A stretch of DNA of 9,572 bases, taken from assembly GCA_031270205.1 (NCBI GenBank), contig JAISYA010000006.1, positions 1-9,572 on the forward strand, in the 5' to 3' direction. Source of the DNA: Treponema sp. (GTDB lineage: Bacteria > Spirochaetota > Spirochaetia > Treponematales > Breznakiellaceae). Under the pieces are notes generated by a model. It was not told where the DNA came from and did not search any database. It was given only the letters and a program-made list of their open reading frames with translations. Position numbers and translations under genes: made by a program. Below, piece by piece: positions 4,380 to 9,572 of this stretch. The number at the start of each line of letters is the position of its first letter. Positions within the stretch are counted from its first letter, which is position 1.

Positions 4380-4398
4380 ATGAGGATTTGAGAAAACG

Positions 4399-5109
4399 AT
4401 GTCAATTGCCGATAATATAGCGAACATAGAAGAGCGGATACAAAAGGCCTGCGCCGCGTGCGGCAGGAAGCGGGATGAGATAACCCTCGTCGGGGTGACG
4501 AAATTTCACCCGATAGAATCGGTTATGGAAGCCTGGCAGGCGGGCCTCCGGTATTTTGGCGAGAACAGGGTGCGGGAAGCGGCGGAGAAATTCGCGGCTT
4601 TCAGGGAAAGCTGTCCCGGCGCGGAACTCCACCTGATAGGTTCTCTCCAGCGGAACAAGGCAAAAGCCGCCGTTGAAATTTTTGACTGCGTTCAGTCGGT
4701 GGACCGGGAATCAATCGTCCTTGAGTTGGCTAAGCGCGCCGCGGCCCGGCCCCGGCCTTTGCCGGTACTGCTTGAACTGCACACGGGGGAAGAATCAAAA
4801 AGCGGCTTTCCCGGTCTTGATGAACTTTTCAGGGCCGTTGAACTTGTTCTTGCTTGTCCGGCCCTGGCTGTCCGCGGCCTGATGACCATGGCGCCTAACA
4901 CCGCCGGCGAGGGGCTGATTCGCTCTTCCTTCAGGCAGGTGGTAAACGCCCAAAAGGAACTGGAACGGCGTTTCCCTCCTCCGGCGGGCGGCGGCTGGAA
5001 CTGGTCATGTCTTTCTATGGGGATGTCCGGCGATTTTGAAATCGCCATTGAGGAAGGATCAACTTTGACGCGCATCGGCAGCGCTATTTTCGGGGAGCGG
5101 GTTTTATGA
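4399..5109 (+). CDS. yggS: YggS/PROSC family pyridoxal-phosphate homeostasis protein
   Basis: A single-domain alanine-racemase-like TIM-barrel protein that binds PLP and keeps free PLP and amino acid pools balanced; it has no clear enzyme activity. It is 236 residues, normal for the family. The PLP lysine is K35 in LVGVTKFHP. Other family blocks are RYFGENRVREA, ELHLIGSLQRNKAK, VLLELHTGEESKSGF, GLMTMAP and, near the end, MGMSGDFEIAIEEGSTLTRIGSAIFG by segment. ATG 4399 follows rsmA by 19 bases, with GAGG at 4382-4385 as a distant ribosome site inside the repeat remnant. The stop overlaps the next gene's start (ATGA). Confidence 0.95.
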   Translation: MSIADNIANIEERIQKACAACGRKRDEITLVGVTKFHPIESVMEAWQAGLRYFGENRVREAAEKFAAFRESCPGAELHLIGSLQRNKAKAAVEIFDCVQSVDRESIVLELAKRAAARPRPLPVLLELHTGEESKSGFPGLDELFRAVELVLACPALAVRGLMTMAPNTAGEGLIRSSFRQVVNAQKELERRFPPPAGGGWNWSCLSMGMSGDFEIAIEEGSTLTRIGSAIFGERVL

Positions 5110-5663
5110 AAGGAACAGTCAACTGCATGCTGTTGGTAATTATGATTATTCTTATGGCGCCGGTTTACGAAGCCTCCGCGCAGACTACCACTACCGACAC
5201 TACCGCTGTTGACCCGACTGTTTTCAATACCAAAGGCTTCCCCCAATGGGCGAAGGATCTGCGCCGCTGGGAAATAGTCGCCTTCGGTTCCTTTCCCTTT
5301 ACCATGTTTGCCACCACTTTTGCCATGGACACCCGCCGCTGGATCGACGAAAACGGCATGGACTGGAGCGAGAGCGGGAGGCGCTACGCCCCCTGGCCTT
5401 TGAAAACGGCCGGCGCGATAGACATGAGCAACAAGGAACACGAAACGACGCTGATTGTCGCCGCGAGTATATCCGTGGCCCTGGCGTTCACCGATTTGAT
5501 TATCGTGCAGATTAAACGCCACAAGGAACGGCGGCGCGCCGAAAGCCTCCCGGCCGGCAGCAACGTCATCATCAACAAGACACCCTGGCCGGAAGGATCG
5601 GCGGGCGGGAATAGCGGCAGCGGCGGCAATTCCGCAGGGACGACGATTCCCGCCGCGCCCTGA
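5106..5663 (+). CDS. Hypothetical membrane or exported protein
   Basis: 185 residues of unrecognised function. The N-terminus is a clear signal sequence (MKGTVNCMLLVIMIILMAP) with a possible cleavage after ASA, residues 23-25, before a Thr-rich segment. Two more hydrophobic stretches follow: residues 57-74 (IVAFGSFPFTMFATTFAM) and 114-136 (TLIVAASISVALAFTDLIIV). A basic segment (KRHKERRR, 137-144) follows the second, suggesting the C-terminus is cytoplasmic. The last 25 residues are Gly/Ser-rich and probably disordered. Trp is frequent between residues 48 and 97. It overlaps yggS by four bases and rluD by one, so it is translated with them. I recall similar small proteins only as conserved hypotheticals in treponemes. 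Confidence 0.75.
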   Translation: MKGTVNCMLLVIMIILMAPVYEASAQTTTTDTTAVDPTVFNTKGFPQWAKDLRRWEIVAFGSFPFTMFATTFAMDTRRWIDENGMDWSESGRRYAPWPLKTAGAIDMSNKEHETTLIVAASISVALAFTDLIIVQIKRHKERRRAESLPAGSNVIINKTPWPEGSAGGNSGSGGNSAGTTIPAAP

Positions 5664-6580
5664 TGCCCTCTTTTTGTTGTACCGTTAAAGAGCAAATTCC
5701 CGGCGGCCTTAGACTGGACCGTTATGTGGCGGAATACAGGGGCCTGCTTTCCCGCTCCCAAATTAAAGCGCGCGCGCTGCAGGGCAAAATAAACGGGAAG
5801 GCGGTGAAACTGTCCCGCCCGGTACAAACGGGCGATTGGGTCGAACTTTCCTGGAATGAAGCCGAACCGCTCAATCTTGTCCCCGAAGATATACCGCTTG
5901 ATATTATGTATGAGGACGAGCGGGCAGTGGTGATAAACAAGCCGCAGGGAATGGTGGTACATCCGGGGGCGGGAAACCGGCGGGGTACGCTCGCCAACGC
6001 CCTGTATTTCAGAAGACTGTGCCGGGGCCGCGCTTCCGCGCCGGCGGGGCTGCGGCCGGGCATTGTGCACCGGCTCGACAAGGATACGTCGGGGCTTATT
6101 GTTGCCGCTTATGATGATGAAGCCCTCGCTTTTCTCGCCGAACAATTCAAAACAAGAAAAGTAAAAAAAAATTATATCGCCATTGTGTCCGGCGTACCCA
6201 AAGAAGAGACCGGCCGCGTTGAAACCCTGATCGCCAGGGACGAGGCGAACCGCAGGCGTTTTGCCGTCTCCGCCCGGGGCAAAACGGCGCTTACTTTTTA
6301 CCGGGTGATAAAAACCTGGGGCGGCCACTCGCTGCTTTTGCTGCGGCCCAAAACCGGCCGTACTCACCAGCTTCGCGTTCATCTCCGCTACCTTGGATGT
6401 CCCATAACAGGCGATCCGCTTTACGGTTTTACCGATCCGCTTTTTTCCGCGGCCGGCCTCATGCTGCACGCGAAACGCCTGGTCATCACCCTGCCCGGAC
6501 AAAGCGCTCCAGCGGTTTTCACCTCGCCCGTGCCGGAACGTTTTACCGCCATGATACGCCGTCTCAATGAATCTTGTTAG
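5663..6580 (+). CDS. rluD: RluD-type 23S rRNA pseudouridine synthase
   Basis: Converts uridines to pseudouridine in rRNA; the closest relatives are RluD/RluC, but the exact target cannot be read from sequence. The N-terminal S4 RNA-binding domain covers about residues 12-60 (GLRLDRYVAEY...LLSRSQIKAR...GKINGKAV). The catalytic domain has INKPQGMVVHPG (91-102), the signature HRLDKDTSGL with catalytic D139, KNYIAIVSG, and the C-terminal KTGRTHQLRVHL-R-LG block with GDPLYG. The length of 305 is slightly below the E. coli protein. ATG 5663 shares its A with the previous stop codon (TGATG) and lacks a separate strong ribosome site, so translation is probably coupled. It ends the operon, facing flaB. 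Confidence 0.94.
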   Translation: MPSFCCTVKEQIPGGLRLDRYVAEYRGLLSRSQIKARALQGKINGKAVKLSRPVQTGDWVELSWNEAEPLNLVPEDIPLDIMYEDERAVVINKPQGMVVHPGAGNRRGTLANALYFRRLCRGRASAPAGLRPGIVHRLDKDTSGLIVAAYDDEALAFLAEQFKTRKVKKNYIAIVSGVPKEETGRVETLIARDEANRRRFAVSARGKTALTFYRVIKTWGGHSLLLLRPKTGRTHQLRVHLRYLGCPITGDPLYGFTDPLFSAAGLMLHAKRLVITLPGQSAPAVFTSPVPERFTAMIRRLNESC

Positions 6581-6590
6581 CCAGGCGGGC

Positions 6591-6623
6591 AAAAAAGAAG
6601 CCTGACCGCCGAAGCGGCCAGGC
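6591..6623 (-). terminator. Rho-independent terminator of flaB
   Basis: On the - strand GCCTG-g-CCGC-TTCG-GCGG-t-CAGGC forms a stem with a UUCG tetraloop, followed by TTCTTTTTT. It lies between the convergent rluD and flaB stops, 11 bases past rluD. On the + strand it is followed only by a short T group, so it mainly serves flaB. Confidence 0.9.
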
Positions 6624-6655
6624 GCCTTTCCGAGAGACGTCTCCACAATAATTTT

Positions 6656-6676
6656 GCGCCGGTTTTCCGCCGGCGC
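6656..6676. repeat. GC-rich hairpin GCGCCGG/CCGGCGC after flaB
   Basis: A perfect 7-bp stem with a 7-base loop starts 10 bases past the flaB stop, before the true terminator. No T run follows on either strand. It may protect the message end or slow polymerase. Confidence 0.55.
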
Positions 6677-6685
6677 CGTTTGCGA

Positions 6686-7546
6686 TTATTGCAGAAGCTG
6701 GAGAACCGTTTGACCCCGTTGGTTGGCCTGCGCCAGCATGGCGGTACCGGACTGCGTGAGGATCATGTTCTTGGTGTAACCGACCATCTCATTCGCCATC
6801 TGAGTATCACGTATGCGGGACTCGGAAGCCTGCAGGTTTTCGGCTCCTGTGTCGATGCCGCGGACCGCGTGTTCCAGGCGGTTCTGGTAGGCGCCAAGAT
6901 CAGCTCTTTGCTTGTTGATGATCTTTAACGCCCGGTCAAGAGTTCCAATGGCACGATTGGCGCTGTCCGGCGCGGACAGCGAAATAAAGGTGTTGTCACC
7001 GACGTTCCGGATTCCCAGACCCTTGGAAGTCATGGTACCGATAAACACCTGCTCCCGCTGATCCATGTTGGCGCCGATATGGAGCCACATAGAGGCGGTA
7101 ACCACGTTTTCGCCGATCATACGGCCAAAACGGCCGGTCAGCAGATTCATCCCGTTGAACTGGGCGTGCGAGGCAATCCGGTCAATTTCGTCAACCAGGG
7201 CTGAAACCTCGATCTGTATGTACAGACGGTCTTCCTCGGTATAAATACCGTTGGCGGCCTGCACTGCCAATTCGCGGAGACGCTGGAGAATGTCTTCGGA
7301 TTCCTGGAGATAGCCCTCCGTGGTCTGAATGAACGAAATACCGTTCTGGGCATTGGTAGATGCCTGATTCAGGCCCCGGATTTGGGCGCGCATTTTTTCA
7401 GAAACAGCGAGTCCCGAAGCATCGTCACCGGCGCGGTTGATGCGCAGTCCGCTCGACAGTTTTTCCATGTTTTTATCCAGAAACGTCTGGGTAACCTTGA
7501 GGGACCTGTCGGCAAACATCGCGCTTAAGTTGTGATTAATAATCAT
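6686..7546 (-). CDS. flaB: Flagellin core protein FlaB
   Basis: A periplasmic flagellar filament core protein exported by the flagellar type III system, so no signal peptide is present. The product is 286 residues from ATG 7546, matching treponemal FlaB. The N-terminal D0/D1 region reads MIINHNLSAMFADRSL, NMEKLSSGLRINRAGDDASG (residues 26-45) and LQRLRELAVQAANG (87-100). The C-terminal region has NRLEHAVRG, RIRDTQMANEMV and ILTQSGTAMLAQANQ. The variable middle domain is short, as usual for spirochaetal FlaB. I prefer ATG 7546 over GTG 7552 because AAGGGAG ends five bases before the ATG and the conserved family N-terminus starts MIINHN. It has its own sigma-28 promoter, long leader and terminator, so it is monocistronic. 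Confidence 0.96.
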   Translation of the reverse strand: MIINHNLSAMFADRSLKVTQTFLDKNMEKLSSGLRINRAGDDASGLAVSEKMRAQIRGLNQASTNAQNGISFIQTTEGYLQESEDILQRLRELAVQAANGIYTEEDRLYIQIEVSALVDEIDRIASHAQFNGMNLLTGRFGRMIGENVVTASMWLHIGANMDQREQVFIGTMTSKGLGIRNVGDNTFISLSAPDSANRAIGTLDRALKIINKQRADLGAYQNRLEHAVRGIDTGAENLQASESRIRDTQMANEMVGYTKNMILTQSGTAMLAQANQRGQTVLQLLQ

Positions 7547-7602
7547 ATTCACTCCCTTGGCTTTTTTCGGCGCGCCGCCGTCAACGACAGCTTACGGCGC
7601 CG

Positions 7603-7616
7603 CGGCATCCATGCCG
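7603..7616 (-). promoter_or_regulatory. Hairpin with GGA loop in flaB leader, CsrA-site-like
   Basis: On the - strand CGGCA-TGGA-TGCCG: a 5-bp stem presenting GGA in the loop, the arrangement favoured by CsrA/RsmA proteins. A second GGA lies in the flaB ribosome site (AAGGGAG), about 55 bases downstream. CsrA control of flagellin leaders is established in other bacteria, including a spirochaete; here it is inference. Confidence 0.45.
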
Positions 7617-7629
7617 TTTTGTTGGTAAT

Positions 7630-7645
7630 GTCCGCGTACGCGGAC
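7630..7645. repeat. 16-bp perfect palindrome GTCCGCGTACGCGGAC
   Basis: It lies within the flaB leader about 85 bases upstream of the ATG. It could be an RNA hairpin or a binding site for a dimeric protein. It is one of several stems in this leader. Confidence 0.6.
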
Positions 7646-7764
7646 CTTTGTGCCTTGGTGCATTACATACACCGGAACCCTCGACCCATCTGTTCCCGGA
7701 AGGGTGAGGATACACGGACCGGCCGCGGCCCGACGGGCGCGCGGTTTTATCCGTCTCATTTTGA

Positions 7765-7791
7765 ATATCGGTTTTTACAAACCGGGCTTTA
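7765..7791 (-). promoter_or_regulatory. Sigma-28 (FliA) promoter of flaB
   Basis: Read on the - strand: TAAA (7791-7788), exactly 15 bases, ACCGATAT (7772-7765). The flagellar consensus is TAAA-N15-GCCGATAA, so the spacing is exact and the -10 differs at its outer bases. Transcription would start near 7758, giving a leader of about 210 bases before the flaB ATG. Confidence 0.8.
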
Positions 7792-7921
7792 GCGAATTCA
7801 CCGGAGAAAAAGAAAAAAACGGCCGCGCGGAAAAGCCGGCGCGTTATCCCGGCGCGTCGGCGCGTGCGTTCAATCGCCGCAAAACCACCGGGCTTGGGCC
7901 CCGTCCCGCCCGCGCGCTGCC

Positions 7922-7950
7922 TTGACAACAGGCCATAGCCGGCTTATAGT
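7922..7950 (+). promoter_or_regulatory. Sigma-70 promoter of the lipoprotein gene
   Basis: TTGACA (7922-7927), 17 bases, TATAGT (7945-7950): 11 of 12 consensus bases at ideal spacing. Expected start near 7957, about 110 bases before the ATG. It is divergent from the flaB promoter. Confidence 0.85.
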
Positions 7951-7951
7951 T

Positions 7952-7963
7952 ATTCATGTGAAT
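7952..7963. promoter_or_regulatory. Inverted repeat ATTCA-TG-TGAAT at the transcription start
   Basis: The arms are perfect and span the expected start site just after the -10 box. A repressor bound here would block initiation. The site is short, and no candidate regulator lies in the window. Confidence 0.35.
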
Positions 7964-8065
7964 ATACCCGCGTTACCAAACGAAAACGCCTCTCGCCCCG
8001 TTACCCTCCCGCTTACCGGCCTCCTGGCAACGCCTCTTCCCCTGTACATAAAGGAGAAATTTACC

Positions 8066-9572
8066 ATGTACAAAACGCCTGCCCGCCGCCTGTTCCCCGC
8101 GCTCTGCGCGCTCCTGTTGGTCTTCGCCGCCTGCAAAAATCCCATTATCTCGGAATGGTACCGGGAGGATGACAAGGAGAGCCAGAACCAGAGTTCCACG
8201 GCCGCGTCCCAGACGTCCCAGAGCGCCGTCCTCCAGAGGGTAAACGACCTGGCCCTGACCTACAACGTGCCCGCGCCCTACGGCAGCGAGACCCCGGTGC
8301 GCTCCTTCGCCGGGCCGCAGTATGAGGGGCGGGTGGACTGGTCCGTCTCCGGCGGCGGCGCGCATAACGGCCCCTTTGTAACGGGTACGGCGTACACGGC
8401 GCTGGTGAACATCGTTGCCGCCGCAGGCTGGACGTTTGACGGCGTGGCGGAGAACTCTTTTGCCCACCTGGGGGGAGCGGGCGCGGCCGTACGCAACGCG
8501 GCCGGGACGGGGACGGCGCTCCTGGTAATCATCGAGTTTGCCCCGGCGGAAAACGCGTTGCCGGTAGACGACCTGAACCTTACCTTTTACGTGCCCGCGC
8601 CTGAGACCGGCGGGATTCCGGCGCTCTCCCTGGCCGGGCCGCAGTATACCGGCGTGGTAAGCTGGTCTTCCGGCGGGAACCCGCACAACGGGGTCTTCCG
8701 GCCAAGCGCGGCGTACACGGCGACGGTAACGATGCAGGCGGCCAGCGGCCGGACCTTTAACGGCGTGGGGCAGAACGCCTTTAGACACTGGGCGGCGGGC
8801 GCGGCCGTCTCCAACAACGCGGACTCCGGCGTGGTAACTATCGTCTTCCCGGCTACCGGGCCGGGCGAGCCGGTAAGCTCCCCCATCGACCTTACCGCGT
8901 ACATCCGCCAGCCGGTGATAATGGGCCAGCCGGTACGCAATTTCCGCACCGCCGCCTGCTACGGGACGGTGGAATGGGAACCCGGCGTGACGGCGCCGGA
9001 CGGGTTTTTCCTGAAGGACACGGTGTATACGGCGAAGGTAACGCTCTTCCCCGTGACGGGCTATGTCTTCCCCGGCGCGCTTGCGGTTATCCATACCAAG
9101 GCGGCCGCGGTGAACATAACGGAAGCGAACCCCGTCCGGGCCGAGGTTTCCATCGTCTTCCCCGATACCAAGCATATACTGCCCCTGGCGGCCGGGGGCG
9201 ATGTCAGCATGCTGTGGACCGAGGTTCCGGGCTATTACTACGAAACGCACGTCTTCAAGACGGCGGGAACGTATTCGTTATCCTTCTTTGAAGCCGCTAC
9301 GCCGTCCGTCACCGCCGACATCCTCATCGTGGCCGGGGGCGGCGGCTCAGGCGGCTCAGGAGTAGACGCGTATGACTCTGCGGGCGGCGGCGGCGCGGGA
9401 GGGCTGCTGTATAAAGCCGGGGAAACGCTGGCGCTGTCCGGCGGTTCCGTGGCAATAACGGTCGGGGCCGGCGGCGCGGCGGGCGCATCACGGTCTCAGG
9501 GCGGAGACGGCGGATATTCCTTTATCGGGACTATTGCCGTTTCCGGCGGGGGCGGCGGCGGCGCAATCAACG
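8066..9572 (+). CDS. Repeat-containing lipoprotein with Gly-rich C-terminal region (partial)
   Basis: The frame is open from ATG 8066 (AAGGAGA at 8051-8057) to the window end, 502 codons without a stop. Residues 1-23 are a lipoprotein signal: basic start, hydrophobic core LCALLLVF, then FAAC with Cys23, a relaxed spirochaetal lipobox. A Ser/Gln-rich spacer follows. Three modules of roughly 95-100 residues follow at about 62-161, 170-264 and 276-368. The first two share VPAP, GPQY-x-G, W-S...HNG-x-F, AYTA, G-x-TF-x-GV and AGAAV-x-N; the third is more diverged. After a linker with FKTAGTYSLSFF (about 397-408) comes ILIVAGGGGSGG (from 420) and GGGGAGGLLY, AITVGAGGAAG and GGDGGYSF, a Gly-rich fold seen in surface and phage-tail-like proteins. 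The likely place is the cell envelope; the function is unknown. The gene is visibly more GC-rich than its neighbours. Confidence 0.88.
   Translation, partial: MYKTPARRLFPALCALLLVFAACKNPIISEWYREDDKESQNQSSTAASQTSQSAVLQRVNDLALTYNVPAPYGSETPVRSFAGPQYEGRVDWSVSGGGAHNGPFVTGTAYTALVNIVAAAGWTFDGVAENSFAHLGGAGAAVRNAAGTGTALLVIIEFAPAENALPVDDLNLTFYVPAPETGGIPALSLAGPQYTGVVSWSSGGNPHNGVFRPSAAYTATVTMQAASGRTFNGVGQNAFRHWAAGAAVSNNADSGVVTIVFPATGPGEPVSSPIDLTAYIRQPVIMGQPVRNFRTAACYGTVEWEPGVTAPDGFFLKDTVYTAKVTLFPVTGYVFPGALAVIHTKAAAVNITEANPVRAEVSIVFPDTKHILPLAAGGDVSMLWTEVPGYYYETHVFKTAGTYSLSFFEAATPSVTADILIVAGGGGSGGSGVDAYDSAGGGGAGGLLYKAGETLALSGGSVAITVGAGGAAGASRSQGGDGGYSFIGTIAVSGGGGGGAIN

Noticed and set aside
4692..5522. 276-residue - strand frame
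   Set aside because: Antisense to yggS and the following gene, no recognisable domain.
5384..6646. 420-residue frame on the - strand opposite the operon
   Set aside because: It lies antisense to rluD and the hypothetical gene; composition (many Arg, Gly, Pro) is typical of shadows in GC-rich DNA and no motif is seen.
6600..6678. Intrinsic terminator for rluD on the + strand
   Set aside because: Both hairpins lack a following T run on the + strand; the clear U-tract is on the - strand, for flaB.
7544..7552. GTG at 7552 as flaB start
   Set aside because: It sits directly on the Shine-Dalgarno; the ATG at 7546 has proper spacing and gives the family N-terminus.
7532..7925. Small frames in the flaB leader and the divergent spacer
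   Set aside because: They overlap the flaB promoter and leader stems, have no ribosome sites and look like basic low-complexity shadows.
7973..9250. 425-residue frame on the - strand
   Set aside because: It is the antisense shadow of the lipoprotein gene, extremely Arg/Gly-rich, without ribosome site or known motif.

Overview
The window looks like a chromosomal segment of a spirochaete, most likely a Treponema of the insect-gut or environmental type. The basis is a flagellin gene with a typical treponemal FlaB N-terminus under a sigma-28-type promoter, an rsmA product that starts in the style I recall for treponemes, a lipoprotein with a relaxed spirochaetal lipobox, and degenerate repeat/Gly-rich surface modules. 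These assignments come from reading the sequence and recalling families; no database search was run.

Layout. (1) 1-205: the 3' end of an unidentified + strand gene, closed by a strong intrinsic terminator. (2) About 210-2360: an AT-richer accessory island. It holds a BrnT/BrnA toxin-antitoxin pair, a convergent C-terminal remnant of a DUF262/HNH-type nuclease, a RelE/HigB-like toxin with its COG3636-type antitoxin, and a frameshifted remnant of what looks like a PD-(D/E)xK nuclease-like protein. An exact 88-bp direct repeat (the end of the HNH gene) occurs after each toxin-antitoxin pair, so the layout 'TA pair facing an HNH tail' appears twice. (3) 2492-3452: tRNA-Met(CAT) directly followed by apt, a convergent tRNA-Glu(CTC) that overlaps the apt stop codon, and a worn IS30-type transposase tail. 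(4) 3489-6580: a compact + strand operon rsmA - yggS - small membrane/secreted protein - rluD, with the last junctions overlapping by 4 and 1 bases. (5) 6591-7791: flaB on the - strand, with a UUCG-loop terminator, a long structured leader and a sigma-28 promoter. (6) 7922-9572: a near-consensus sigma-70 promoter driving a GC-rich lipoprotein gene. The gene has three repeat modules and a glycine-rich C-terminal region and runs off the window.

How the parts fit. The right two thirds is mostly housekeeping: adenine salvage, tRNAs, rRNA and pseudouridine modification, PLP homeostasis and motility. The left third is a decaying defence/addiction island. No single complete new system is proven. The most interesting signals are the duplicated TA/HNH-tail architecture with its 88-bp repeats, several signs of inactivation (no normal brnT start codon, Arg-to-Trp in the RelE-like toxin, a frameshift in the nuclease remnant), a CsrA-like hairpin in the flaB leader, and the modular lipoprotein.
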